Assembly: GCF_001723605.1 (NCBI RefSeq)
Contig: NZ_CP017111.1
Location: forward strand, 2,604,001 to 2,668,000
DNA length: 64,000 bases
Reading direction: 5' to 3'
Source: Sulfurospirillum halorespirans DSM 13726
GTDB lineage: Bacteria; Campylobacterota; Campylobacteria; Campylobacterales; Sulfurospirillaceae
In this document: positions 9,522 to 19,288 of the stretch, piece by piece
Position numbering within the stretch: the first letter of the stretch is position 1
Layout: each line of letters starts with the position of its first letter
Made by a program: the position numbers and the translations under genes
Notes under the pieces: generated by a model
Seen by the model: only the letters and a program-made list of their open reading frames with translations
What the model was told of the DNA's origin: nothing
The model's database searches: none

Positions 9522-10928
9522 ATGTCAACTAGAATAGAACACGATCTAATCGGCGATAAAGAAATATCGAACGAATGTTATTATGGCGTGCAAACAGCGC
9601 GCGCAGCGGAAAACTTCCACATTACAGGTATCACACTTGCAAAATTCCCAACCTTCATCACTTCCCTTGCTAAAGTAAAAAAAGCGGCAGCTCTTGCCAA
9701 CTTTGAACTAGGACTTCTTGCAGAGAACAAAAAAAATGTGATTTGTGAAGCGTGCGATGAGATCATCGGCGGTCAATACCATGACCAATTTGTGGTCGAC
9801 ATGTTCCAAGGCGGAGCAGGTACCTCCACTAACATGAATGCGAACGAAGTCATCGCAAACATCGGACTTGAAAAAATGGGTCACAAAAAAGGTGACTACA
9901 AATACCTTCACCCAAACAATGACGTCAACTTGTCTCAATCCACCAACGATGCGTACCCAACCGCACTTCGTGTAGCTCTTTTTGAAAAACTTGGCGAACT
10001 TACCGTTTCGATGAGTATCATCAAAAATTCATTTGCTAAAAAAGCATTAGAGTTTAAAGACATCATCAAAATGGGTCGTACCCAACTTCAAGATGCCGTT
10101 CCTATGACACTTGAACAAGAATTCAGAACCTATTCCGTTATGATCGGTGAAGACATTCAACGTGTGATTGAAGCGCAACAATTGATGCGTGAAATGAACC
10201 TTGGTGCCACAGCGATTGGTACAGGAATTAACGCTCACCCTGATTATGCAAAAACCGTTGAAGGCAAACTTCAAGAAGTAACAGGACGCCCTTTTGTAAC
10301 GGCAGGTGATCTTGTTGAAGCAACACAAGATACAGGTGCTTATGTACAAATCTCTGGTGTTCTTAAACGTGTAGCAACAAAAATGTCAAAAATTTGTAAT
10401 GACCTTCGTTTATTAAGCTCAGGCCCAAGAACAGGTTTTGGCGAAATCAATCTTCCAGCAATGCAACCAGGTAGTTCAATTATGCCAGGTAAAGTTAACC
10501 CAGTTATGCCTGAGGTTGTGAACCAAGTATGTTTCCAAGTTATCGGTACAGACGTTGCGGTTACTATGGCATGCGAAGGTGGTCAACTACAACTTAACGT
10601 CTTTGAGCCTGTTATCGCGTTCAACCTTTTCAACTCTGTAAACATGATGAAAAACGCATTTGAGGCATTGGCTTACACCTGCGTTGATGGCATCACAGCA
10701 AACAAAGAGCACTGCAAAAATTTGGTCCTTAACAGCATCGGTCTTGTGACAGCGCTTAATCCTTTCATCGGGTATGAAAACTCAACTTCGGTTGCCAAAG
10801 AAGCGCTTGAGACAGGCGGTTCAGTCTATGACATCGTTCTTGCGCGTGGTCTTTTAGCAAAAGCAGAGCTTGATGACATCATCAAACCCGAAAATATGAT
10901 CAAGCCTCGTACCTACGACAAAAAGTAA
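9522..10928 (+). CDS. aspA: Aspartate ammonia-lyase (aspartase), copy 2
   Basis: A 468-residue paralogue of the preceding gene, starting with ATG after TAAGGAGACACA. It has the same signature GSSIMPGKVNP and the same active-site loops, so it should be catalytically competent. Differences concentrate at surface positions and the C-terminus (ends RTYDKK). Codon use is strongly shifted to CTT, GGT, AAC and CAA, as in highly expressed genes, which suggests this is the main aspartase. It has its own upstream region and is followed by a structured repeat and a dicarboxylate antiporter. Confidence 0.93.
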   Translation: MSTRIEHDLIGDKEISNECYYGVQTARAAENFHITGITLAKFPTFITSLAKVKKAAALANFELGLLAENKKNVICEACDEIIGGQYHDQFVVDMFQGGAGTSTNMNANEVIANIGLEKMGHKKGDYKYLHPNNDVNLSQSTNDAYPTALRVALFEKLGELTVSMSIIKNSFAKKALEFKDIIKMGRTQLQDAVPMTLEQEFRTYSVMIGEDIQRVIEAQQLMREMNLGATAIGTGINAHPDYAKTVEGKLQEVTGRPFVTAGDLVEATQDTGAYVQISGVLKRVATKMSKICNDLRLLSSGPRTGFGEINLPAMQPGSSIMPGKVNPVMPEVVNQVCFQVIGTDVAVTMACEGGQLQLNVFEPVIAFNLFNSVNMMKNAFEALAYTCVDGITANKEHCKNLVLNSIGLVTALNPFIGYENSTSVAKEALETGGSVYDIVLARGLLAKAELDDIIKPENMIKPRTYDKK

Positions 10929-10953
10929 TAACAAAAACCGCTATTGCTAAAAC

Positions 10954-11025
10954 TTCTGCCGACTTGTTCGGCTAGCTTTAGCACCACAGCGGTTAGCGTA
11001 GCACCAAGAGCTTTGCTCTTGGTGC
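10954..11025 (-). repeat. Structured intergenic repeat, copy A
   Basis: Read on the minus strand it has: hairpin 1 with 11-bp arms GCACCAAGAGC/GCTCTTGGTGC and loop AAA; junction CTACGCTA; hairpin 2 (ACC, loop GCTGT, GGT); a spacer; hairpin 3 (GCCGA/TCGGC); and the end box GGCAGAA. Outer complementarity with flanking bases (GCTAAA/TTTAGC, ACCGCT/AGCGGT) adds further pairing. Three relatives occur at 12381, 39042 and 59973 with different arm sequences that still pair. Lying between aspA and dcu, it may set their relative expression. Confidence 0.75.
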
Positions 11026-11051
11026 GTTATGAAAATAAAAAAGGAGTTTCC

Positions 11052-12353
11052 ATGTTATGGTTAGAAGTCATCGTTGTTCTTGGCGCCATCTTTTTTGGTG
11101 CAAGACTAGGTAGTATTGGTATCGGGTATGCGGGTGGCGTAGGCGTTTTGGTTTTAACGCTGGGAATGGGACTTAAACTAGGTTCAATGCCTATTGATGT
11201 AATCCTTATCATCATGTCCGTTATTGCAGCCATTGGCGCAATGCAAGTGGCAGGTGGACTTGATTATATGGTCAGTATTGCGGAGAAGATTTTACGTAAA
11301 AATCCTAAACAGATCACGTTTCTAGCACCTGTTGTCACCTATGTGATGACATTTTTTGCAGGAACGGGGCATACGGCGTTTGCAACCTTGCCGGTTATTG
11401 CCGAAGTGGCGAAAGAGCAAGGCATTCGTCCTTCTCGTCCTTTAAGCATCGCGGTTGTTGCGTCTCAAATTGCGATCACCGCATCTCCTATTTCAGCGGC
11501 CGTTGTTTTTGTGAGTGGCGCATTGGAGAAACAAGGCATTGGGTACTTAGAGCTTTTAGCGGTCTGTATCCCTTCTTCGTTTCTGGCATGTATGTGTGCA
11601 GCCGTTGTGGCAAACTTCTTGGGAAAAGATCTTAAAGATGATGAAGTCTACCAAGACAGACTCGCTAAAGGTCTTGTTAAAACCAGAGGTACGACCAAGA
11701 TCGAGATCAAACCAGGGGCAAAACTCTCTGTTGTGATCTTCCTTGTCGCGATTTTGTGTGTTATCACCTATGCAACACTGATCAGCGGTAAAGTGGGCTT
11801 GATTAAAAACCCTGTGCTGGGTCGTGACGCGGCGATTATGCTCTTTATGTTTGCGGCGGCTACGTTTATCTCTGCCTTTACACGCATTGACACGGCGCAA
11901 GTGTTGAACTCTTCTACGTTTAAATCCGGTATGAGTGCATGTATTTGTGTACTGGGTGTCGCATGGCTTGGTGATACGTTTGTTGCAAATCACATCAACG
12001 AAATCAAAGCGTTTGCAGGCGATCTTCTTAACGTCTATCCATGGATGCTAGCAGTCGTTCTTTTCTTTGCAAGTACCCTGCTCTACTCTCAAGCGGCAAC
12101 AGCGAAGGCGCTGATTCCAAGTGCATTATTACTAGGTGTTTCACCCCTTACCATCGTAGCTTCGTTTGCAGCGGTGAGTGCACTGTTTGTTCTTCCAACC
12201 TACCCAACACTGATTGCAGCGGTGGAGATGGACGATACGGGCTCAACACGCATTGGTAAATTTGTCTTCAACCATCCTTTCATTGTTCCTGGTGTTGTGG
12301 CGATTGCACTCTCGGTTGCTTTTGCCTTCGTCATCGGCGGTATGATCTTATAA
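11052..12353 (+). CDS. dcuA: Anaerobic C4-dicarboxylate antiporter, Dcu family
   Basis: The product is 433 residues from ATG at 11052, which follows AAAAAAGGAG and gives the DcuA-like N-terminus MLWLEVIVVLGAIFFGARLG. The open frame continues upstream but lacks support. It has about ten to twelve membrane helices with conserved AMQVAGGLDYMV, FAGTGHTAFATLPVIAEVAKEQG and ITASPISAAVVF. It exchanges fumarate or aspartate for succinate in anaerobic respiration. Position after two aspartases and before asparaginase supports aspartate uptake coupled to succinate export. DcuA and DcuB cannot be separated with certainty by eye. Confidence 0.9.
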   Translation: MLWLEVIVVLGAIFFGARLGSIGIGYAGGVGVLVLTLGMGLKLGSMPIDVILIIMSVIAAIGAMQVAGGLDYMVSIAEKILRKNPKQITFLAPVVTYVMTFFAGTGHTAFATLPVIAEVAKEQGIRPSRPLSIAVVASQIAITASPISAAVVFVSGALEKQGIGYLELLAVCIPSSFLACMCAAVVANFLGKDLKDDEVYQDRLAKGLVKTRGTTKIEIKPGAKLSVVIFLVAILCVITYATLISGKVGLIKNPVLGRDAAIMLFMFAAATFISAFTRIDTAQVLNSSTFKSGMSACICVLGVAWLGDTFVANHINEIKAFAGDLLNVYPWMLAVVLFFASTLLYSQAATAKALIPSALLLGVSPLTIVASFAAVSALFVLPTYPTLIAAVEMDDTGSTRIGKFVFNHPFIVPGVVAIALSVAFAFVIGGMIL

Positions 12354-12375
12354 AAGAGTCCGCAAGGACTCTTTT
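12352..12375 (+). terminator. Rho-independent terminator after dcuA
   Basis: AAAAGAGTCC, loop GCAA, GGACTCTTTT. The stem starts within the stop codon of the antiporter gene. Its A-rich and T-rich ends would also terminate from the other side. Confidence 0.8.
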
Positions 12376-12380
12376 GACAC

Positions 12381-12449
12381 GGCTTTGGGGCAAAGCTCCA
12401 AAGCCTACGCTAGCCGCTTGGCGCTGAAGCTTGCCTCTTCGAGGCAGAA
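12381..12449 (+). repeat. Structured intergenic repeat, copy B
   Basis: Plus-strand orientation. Hairpin 1 arms GGCTTTGGGGC/GCTCCAAAGCC (one G-T pair) with loop AAA; junction CTACGCTA; hairpin 2 GCC, loop GCTT, GGC; spacer GCTGAAGCT; hairpin 3 TGCCTC/GAGGCA; end box GGCAGAA. Same architecture as the copies at 10954, 39042 and 59973. The spacer and hairpin 3 are nearly identical to those of the 59973 copy. Confidence 0.75.
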
Positions 12450-12462
12450 TAATATAAAGTAG

Positions 12463-13578
<1,116 letters not shown>

Positions 13579-13585
13579 AAAAACA

Positions 13586-13613
13586 CTCCATCTCTCTTGG
13601 CGGGGAGATGGAG
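13586..13613 (+). terminator. Terminator-like hairpin after ansB
   Basis: CTCCATCTC pairs with GAGATGGAG across an 10-base loop, directly after the asparaginase stop. There is no strong T run, so it may be a processing or Rho-linked structure. Confidence 0.5.
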
Positions 13614-13661
13614 AACCCTTTACATGTATGCTATAATAGATGTAAAAAAGAGACCATTTCA

Positions 13662-15512
13662 ATGAAAAAATTCGTGTTGTTTTTAATGGTTTTTAGCTTT
13701 TTTTATACCCCCTCTCTCTTTGCCCATGACAAAAAAATCCTCATTATCAACTCGTATCACCGAGGCTTTCAATGGAGCGATGATGTGCTTGTTGGAATGG
13801 AAGAGGTTTTTTACAACCATCCTGAAATCACCACAAACATTTTATACATGGATTCTAAGCGTATTAGCTCTGAGGAGTACTACGCGAAACTGCGCGAACT
13901 CTACAAACTTCAACTCAGAAACCATCAGTATGACCTTATCGTTGCGGTTGATAAATTCGCGTATGATTTTATTGTCAAATACTACCATGAACTCTTCACA
14001 ACGGAGCCTGTTTTGTTTACAGGGTTGGAACAATTTGAGATCGAAGATATTCAAAAAGAGGGGCTGGAAGATCGAGTTTATGGCATTTTAGAAAGACGTG
14101 CCATTCCTGAGACAATCCCGATGATTGCTAAAATGATGCCCAGCCTTAAAAAACTCTACATCATCAACGATGCGAGTGCCAATGGCGATGACAGTGAACC
14201 TTTTATACGCCAAGCGATGAGTGAGCACAACAGTGAATTTGAGATCGAGTATATCCGCTCTTCCACACTTGAAGAGCTTGAAGAGCGCTTTTCCAAACCG
14301 AACAAAGAAGAAGCGGTCTTTTTCATCCGCTTTTACAACGACAAATACGGCAATCTGTATAAAAACAGTCAAATCGCTTCCATGATCAACAAAAGCGCTT
14401 TGCCCGTTTTTATCACTGACACACTTTTCATCGAAAAAGGTGCGTTTGGCGGTAAACTGGTTCCTGTCAAAAGCGTGGGACGAATCACGGGTGAGATGGT
14501 CATCGATGTGCTCGATAAAAAACTTCAACCTTTACATGTAAAGACACTCATTGAGTACCACTACCAATTTGATGTGCAAAAAATCCAACAGTTTGGGCTC
14601 TATCCCAACGCCAGTGTTAAAGCGTTTGAGCTTGTGAATGCGCCGCTAACGTTTTTTGACAAGCACCGAAAATTCGTCGATGCCGTCTTTTTGATCTCAC
14701 CTTTTTTACTCTTTTTGGTTTTGGGGATTATTCATAACATCTACATGCGTATTCGCAGCGAAAAGGAACTGAAGGCGATTGAGCTGCAAAAAAATAAACA
14801 CCAGCAGTTCATCATCCAACAGTCCAAGCTCGCCGAAATTGGCGAAATCTTCTCTTCCATCGCGCATCAGTGGAAAAATCCTTTGGTCGAGATCGCAACC
14901 ATCGCACAAGAGCATGTTTACAGCTCCGCCGACCAAGGCGATGAACAGAGTAATGAGTATGTGAACGCCATCATGGTGCAAGTGCGCTACATGACCGACA
15001 CGATCAACGACTTTCAAAAATTCATTATGCCTTCCACGCAACGAACGGTTTTTGATGTCAATGAGGCGATTGAGACGATGATGAAAATCATCAGTCATAA
15101 CATCAAATACAACTACATTGACGTCAGCATCGATGTAAGCCATGCCACAAACGTAATGGTCAGCGGCTATAAAAATGAGTTTATGCAAACCCTGCTCAAC
15201 ATCGTCAACAACGCCAAAGATCAGATCAAAGAGACGCGCGAGAACAAACAGATCAAGCGAGGGATCATCTCCATTCGCATTTACAATCATTCCAAAAAAG
15301 TCATTATCGACATCAAAGATAACGGCGGAGGCATCCCCATCGATAAACTCCCCAATATTTTTGATGCCTACTACACCACCAAAGAGAGTGGTCATGGGAT
15401 CGGTCTTTACATGTCAAAGCTCATCATCGAAGATAAAATGGGCGGAAAAATACGCGTAAGCAACACCTTAGAGGGCGCTTGCTTTTCGATTACACTAGGA
15501 AATATATCATGA
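13662..15512 (+). CDS. Membrane sensor histidine kinase with periplasmic substrate-binding-like domain
   Basis: The start is set at ATG 13662 (MKKFVLFLMVFSFFY, a signal peptide/anchor), giving 616 residues. The periplasmic part (about 25-330, beginning KKILIINSYHRGFQW) resembles ABC substrate-binding-like sensor domains. A membrane helix follows (AVFLISPFLLFLVLGII), then a kinase core: H box SIAHQWKNPL, N box NIVNNAKDQI, glycine boxes DNGGGIP and GHGIGLYMSKL. It overlaps the regulator gene by four bases. Downstream of aspartase, dcu and asparaginase genes, it probably senses an amino acid or dicarboxylate; that is inference. Confidence 0.85.
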   Translation: MKKFVLFLMVFSFFYTPSLFAHDKKILIINSYHRGFQWSDDVLVGMEEVFYNHPEITTNILYMDSKRISSEEYYAKLRELYKLQLRNHQYDLIVAVDKFAYDFIVKYYHELFTTEPVLFTGLEQFEIEDIQKEGLEDRVYGILERRAIPETIPMIAKMMPSLKKLYIINDASANGDDSEPFIRQAMSEHNSEFEIEYIRSSTLEELEERFSKPNKEEAVFFIRFYNDKYGNLYKNSQIASMINKSALPVFITDTLFIEKGAFGGKLVPVKSVGRITGEMVIDVLDKKLQPLHVKTLIEYHYQFDVQKIQQFGLYPNASVKAFELVNAPLTFFDKHRKFVDAVFLISPFLLFLVLGIIHNIYMRIRSEKELKAIELQKNKHQQFIIQQSKLAEIGEIFSSIAHQWKNPLVEIATIAQEHVYSSADQGDEQSNEYVNAIMVQVRYMTDTINDFQKFIMPSTQRTVFDVNEAIETMMKIISHNIKYNYIDVSIDVSHATNVMVSGYKNEFMQTLLNIVNNAKDQIKETRENKQIKRGIISIRIYNHSKKVIIDIKDNGGGIPIDKLPNIFDAYYTTKESGHGIGLYMSKLIIEDKMGGKIRVSNTLEGACFSITLGNIS

Positions 15513-16156
15513 AAATTTTGGTTTTAGAAGACAACGAACGCCTTGCCAATGTCATCAAAAGTGTCCTCACCAAAGAGGGATACACGGTCGATCTGTTTAT
15601 GGACGGCGAAAAAGCACTGGACGCACTCAACCGTGGGTATCACTGCTTTATTTTAGACATCAACGTCCCATCCATCGATGGACTCTCTATTTTAGAGACG
15701 ATTCGCATCTACCATAAAGAGATTCCTGCCATCATCATCAGCTCTAACCATGATCTGGAAAAGATCCAAGCGTCGTACGAGATCGGCTGTGATGACTACC
15801 TCAAAAAGCCTTTTTTCATCTATGAACTCGTCCAAAAAGTGAAAAAACTCTGTCATAAGCCAACATCGACGATTTCTTTGTGGATCGGCTACACGTATGA
15901 CTATGCCAACCATCGCTTGTTTGATCCGAACATGGAAGAGATCAAACTCGCCAAAAAAGAGGGGATGTTTTTAGACCTTTTTATCAAAGATCGTCACCGC
16001 GTGATCACTTTTAGTGAACTTGAAGAGTATGTCTGGGAGGGCGAAGAGACGAGTGTTTTAAATATGCGCGCACTCATTAAGCGTTTGCGTAAAAAACTCC
16101 CTGAAGGTGCCATAGAGATGATCAAAGAGGTAGGCTACCGCTTGGGCGAACTATGA
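15509..16156 (+). CDS. OmpR-family response regulator
   Basis: The 215-residue protein starts at the ATG overlapping the kinase stop (ATGA). The receiver has acidic residues E7/D8, phosphoacceptor D50 in FILDINVPSIDG, and conserved YLKKPF. The C-terminal half is a winged-helix DNA-binding domain ending in EVGYRLGEL. It forms a pair with the preceding kinase. Its 3' end overlaps the convergent transglycosylase gene by six bases. Confidence 0.9.
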   Translation: MKILVLEDNERLANVIKSVLTKEGYTVDLFMDGEKALDALNRGYHCFILDINVPSIDGLSILETIRIYHKEIPAIIISSNHDLEKIQASYEIGCDDYLKKPFFIYELVQKVKKLCHKPTSTISLWIGYTYDYANHRLFDPNMEEIKLAKKEGMFLDLFIKDRHRVITFSELEEYVWEGEETSVLNMRALIKRLRKKLPEGAIEMIKEVGYRLGEL

Positions 16157-16771
16157 TGGATCGCGGTAATAGAGCTTAGTTTTATCTTTTTGGTACGAAC
16201 TGTAGAGTTTTTGAAACTCTTTGAAGACTTTTGCAGAGTAAGGATTGTCATTGATCTTGCCATTGTACGCGTTGATGGCATCTTTGTTGTTTTTGTGTCT
16301 CGCAAAACAGGTCGCTAAGATGTAGGCTCCGACTTGAATGTTGATCTTTGGCTCGAAAAGGTCGTACAACGAAATATTGGCTTTATCAAGAAGTGGCTTA
16401 TGAATCGAGTTGATCTGCATGATGCCCATGTCAAAACGCGGATAGTTGTTGGTGTAGAGAAAATGCACCACATGGCTGGCTTCATACTTGTTTTTGCTCC
16501 TGATCGCAATGACCTTCGTGTGTTGCTTGCTCTCAATCCCTTTTTGCTTTAAAAACGCACTCAGTCTTTGCGCTTGCTCTGGCGTCATCCTATCGGCGCT
16601 AAACGCCACCACATAGCGGTCAAGATCACTCTCAACCTTGGCGATAGAGTACAAAAGGCGCGGCTCAATGCCGTAAATCTGCCCTACTTTGACCCAAATA
16701 TTTTCACCTTGATTTGCCTGCGCCGCCCACATCAAAAGAGGAAAAAATAGGAGTATAAGTATGCGAAACAT
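16151..16771 (-). CDS. Periplasmic lytic transglycosylase (SLT domain)
   Basis: The 206-residue protein has a signal peptide (to about WAAQA) and a goose-lysozyme/SLT fold: IYGIEPRLLYSIAKVESDL with the catalytic glutamate at about residue 47, then FDMGIMQINS and AYNGK motifs. An insert of about 40 residues separates the first and second motifs, which is common in VirB1-like enzymes. It cleaves peptidoglycan glycan strands. The neighbours give no specific partner. Confidence 0.8.
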   Translation of the reverse strand: MFRILILLFFPLLMWAAQANQGENIWVKVGQIYGIEPRLLYSIAKVESDLDRYVVAFSADRMTPEQAQRLSAFLKQKGIESKQHTKVIAIRSKNKYEASHVVHFLYTNNYPRFDMGIMQINSIHKPLLDKANISLYDLFEPKINIQVGAYILATCFARHKNNKDAINAYNGKINDNPYSAKVFKEFQKLYSSYQKDKTKLYYRDPS

Positions 16772-17069
16772 CTATGATTTTCCCCCTTTTCTTAAATTGA
16801 CTTCATTATAAATGAAGCAAACTTTATTCTCTATAAAGCTCTTTTTTTTGCATTTTTATTGATCCAAATAAAGCATATCGTGGTTAGAACATTTCTCCTT
16901 TTCTGTTTTTAAAAATACAAGGTTCTGAGAATTGGGACTATGCGTACCCTAAGATCTTTACATGTAAAAAGTCAAACGTGTACCCTGACATTTTTTTGCT
17001 TTGACTTCCTAACCAATCCCTAAGAAAACTCTGAATACAATAAAGAAATCTCTTCAAAAAGGAAAGCGG

Positions 17070-17855
17070 ATGTTCAAGCAACTTATCAACATTTTCATTG
17101 GGCTTAGTCTTTTTACAACGCTTGTAAATTCAGCCGAAAAACCACTCATCGTTGGTATGGAGTTACAATACCCTCCTTTTGAAATGAGTGATAAAAATGG
17201 AACGCCCACAGGTGTGAGTGTGGACGTGGCAATGGCTCTTGGAAAATACCTAGGGCGCGAAGTGCAAATCGAAAATATTGCGTGGGATGGGCTGATCCCC
17301 TCTTTGAAAACTGGGAAAATCGACCTCGTTATCTCGTCGATGACGATTACAGATGAGCGCCAAAAAACGATCGATTTTTCGATACCCTACGCACAATCAA
17401 ACTTGGCAATTTTGGCGAATAAAACCAGTAACATTCAAGACATAGAAGCGTTAAATCAAAAAGGCAAAAAGATTGCTGTGAAAAAAGGGACAACGGGGCA
17501 TCTTTATGCAAACCAGTACCTTAAAAATGCTGAGCTTTTAGTCTTCGATAAAGAAAATGCCGCCGTGCTAGAAGTGATACAGGGCAAGGCAGATGGCTTT
17601 TTGTATGACCAACTCACCATCTATAAAAACTGGACAAATCATAGAAGCACAACCGTTGCACTGTTGAAGCCGTTTCAAGAAAAGCCTGAATACTGGGGCA
17701 TGGCTATCAAAAAAGGCAATGATGAACTACGAGAGCACGTCAATGCGTTTATCAAACAGGCTAAAAGCGACGGCACGTTTGACGCATTGTCTAAAAAGTA
17801 CCTTGCAGAAGCCAGAGCTACGTTTGATAAGCTTGGTATTGCATTTTTCTTTTAA
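17070..17855 (+). CDS. Amino-acid ABC transporter substrate-binding protein
   Basis: The 261-residue protein has a signal peptide (to about VNSAEKP) and the polar amino-acid binding-protein fold: VGMELQYPPFEMSDKNG, VDVAMALGKYLGREV, DLVISSMTIT and EYWGMAIKKGN. It delivers an amino acid, type unknown, to the permease encoded next. The start ATG follows AAAAGGAAAGCG. It is followed within ten bases by the probable true start of the permease. Confidence 0.88.
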   Translation: MFKQLINIFIGLSLFTTLVNSAEKPLIVGMELQYPPFEMSDKNGTPTGVSVDVAMALGKYLGREVQIENIAWDGLIPSLKTGKIDLVISSMTITDERQKTIDFSIPYAQSNLAILANKTSNIQDIEALNQKGKKIAVKKGTTGHLYANQYLKNAELLVFDKENAAVLEVIQGKADGFLYDQLTIYKNWTNHRSTTVALLKPFQEKPEYWGMAIKKGNDELREHVNAFIKQAKSDGTFDALSKKYLAEARATFDKLGIAFFF

Positions 17856-17864
17856 GGAAAAACC

Positions 17865-18659
17865 ATTTTACATGTAAACGATTTTTTCATACAAATCATT
17901 GACCAAAAAGAGAGTGTAAAAACCAAAAAAAGCGTTTATATTTTTAACTTTTTACTTCTTACGTGTATCATCACCACCATCGTTTATAGCATGTTTACGG
18001 CTATCTCGTATGAGTTTCACTGGGATACGATCTACGCGTACAAACAGAAGTTTATCGATGGCTTTTTCATGACGATCGTTATCTCCTTTTTTGCCTTGAT
18101 CTTAAGCCTTATCATCGGGGTTCTTTTTGCTTATGGGCAAAATTCCAAGGTGATTCTTTTGCGGTTTTTTTCGCGGTTTTATATCGAGCTCATTAGAGGA
18201 ACGCCTCTTTTGGTGCAAATCTTGATATTTTTTTATGTCTTTGCCAACAACCTTGGCTTTAACAATCGCTACATCGTGGGAACGGTGATTCTTGCTCTGT
18301 TTTCAGGGGCATACGTGAGTGAGATTATCAGAGCTGGCTTACGAAGCATCCACAAAAGTCAGTACGAATCCGCACAATCACTGGGCTTCACCCCATTTCA
18401 AACCTATCGCTATATCATCTTTCCCCAAGCTTATAAAAGAATTATCCCTCCGCTGACGGGTCAATTTGCCTCCATCATCAAAGACTCATCCTTGCTTTCC
18501 ATCATCTCAATCAGTGAGTTTACGATGAATGCCCAAGAGGTCAATGCCTACACTTACTCGACCTTAGAGAGTTACATACCCCTTGGCATTGGGTACCTCA
18601 TGCTCACCTACCCTATCTCTTTTTGGGCAAAAAAGCTTGAAGAACGGATGAAAGATTAG
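17865..18659 (+). CDS. Amino-acid ABC transporter permease, start uncertain (AUU?)
   Basis: The core (from ATG 17991) is a HisM/GlnP-type permease with GTPLLVQILIFFYVFAN and the EAA-like loop EIIRAGLRSIHKSQYESAQSLG. The frame is open without a stop back to 17856 and encodes a further charged stretch plus a membrane helix (SVYIFNFLLLTCIITTIVYS), which families of this type normally have. No ATG/GTG/TTG exists there; ATT at 17865, six bases after AAGGA, is the best-placed codon. A copy of the palindrome repeat sits at this point and its internal ATG is followed at once by TAA. No ATPase gene is nearby. Confidence 0.7.
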   Translation: MLHVNDFFIQIIDQKESVKTKKSVYIFNFLLLTCIITTIVYSMFTAISYEFHWDTIYAYKQKFIDGFFMTIVISFFALILSLIIGVLFAYGQNSKVILLRFFSRFYIELIRGTPLLVQILIFFYVFANNLGFNNRYIVGTVILALFSGAYVSEIIRAGLRSIHKSQYESAQSLGFTPFQTYRYIIFPQAYKRIIPPLTGQFASIIKDSSLLSIISISEFTMNAQEVNAYTYSTLESYIPLGIGYLMLTYPISFWAKKLEERMKD

Positions 18660-18867
18660 GCGGGTCATTCTTTTTTGATCGCATCTCACTCTTTACATAT
18701 AAACTAAAACAGCCACACGAAGCGTAACCGTTTATCAAAAATCACCAAAACCATCTCCACTCGTGCTTTTCAGACACGCGTGCGGTTCGATACAGAGAGA
18801 AGCTGCACCAATAGACCCTCCATAAAGCTCTTTTTTACGTTGACTTGGTTAAAATATTTCTCCTTTT
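18660..18867. promoter_or_regulatory. Intergenic stretch upstream of tRNA-Sec
   Basis: No gene is seen. It holds an imperfect palindrome copy (TTTACATATAAA, 18692) and, just before the tRNA, TAAAAT at about 18850 as a possible -10. The last 45 bases resemble 16849-16912, upstream of the ABC genes: both have ATAAAGCTCTTTTTT and a GGTTA-ATTTCTCCTTTT end. Confidence 0.4.
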
Positions 18868-18868
18868 G

Positions 18869-18968
18869 CGGGGGGTATGTGACTCTGGTGTGCACCACGG
18901 CCTTCAAAGCCGATTGGAGGGGCAGTTGACTGTCTCTTGGTAAGTTCGATTCTTACACCCTCTCGCCA
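18869..18968 (+). tRNA. selC: Selenocysteine tRNA (anticodon TCA), CCA encoded
   Basis: The anticodon loop CTTCAAA (TCA at 18904-18906) lies on stem CGGC/GCCG. A very long variable arm pairs GAGGGGCAG with CTGTCTCTT (9 bp with wobbles) around TTGA. The T arm is GTAAG, TTCGATT, CTTAC. The acceptor is the 8-bp form typical of tRNA-Sec: 3' strand ACCCTCTC, then G and encoded CCA. The first acceptor pair is C-C as I read it, so the 5' end may be off by one. It decodes UGA in fdhA and needs SelD, also in this window. Confidence 0.9.
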
Positions 18969-19288
18969 ACTTTCAAATCATCAAAAATATACTACTTTAA
19001 GTGCCTGATTCTTAAAGATTTACAGTCATTAGAGCCACACTTAAAGGGTTCCTCGGGAATGAGCCCACAAAAATCTCTATAGATAATCAAAGAATACTTA
19101 AAGAAGAATAATTATTAGTGTGTCTTATAAAACAGACTAATAACTAACTTACTAAAGGAGTAACTTATGGCTCTAACTAGGAGGATTCTATCATTGAATT
19201 AAAGTTACAAGGCTTTCTCAATAGTATTTCATATATTTGATTTATGCTAAAATCTCACATTTATTATTTTGCATATAAAAGGTGTTTA
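18969..19288. other. AT-rich region after tRNA-Sec with mini-ORF
   Basis: A 320-base, markedly AT-rich stretch with no normal gene. It contains an 11-codon ORF (MALTRRILSLN, ATG at 19167 or 19168) with an excellent site AAAGGAGTAACTT, as if a gene start were truncated or a leader peptide were made. It includes AGAGCCAC...GGCTCTAA, partially complementary elements about 130 bases apart. This looks like debris of an element inserted beside a tRNA gene. Confidence 0.4.

Noticed and set aside
10944-11051. Dcu antiporter starting at 10944
   Set aside because: The extra 36 residues come from the structured repeat; ATG 11052 has a good ribosome site and gives the standard DcuA N-terminus and length.
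14706-15395. 229-codon minus-strand ORF opposite the histidine kinase
   Set aside because: Composition is the mirror of the kinase coding sequence (Asp/Val/Phe-rich); the kinase motifs on the plus strand are unambiguous.
18775-18820. tRNA-like 3' fragment (GTGCGGTTCGATA ... GCACCA)
   Set aside because: The T-loop-like sequence has no matching stem and no other arm is found; chance or very degraded.
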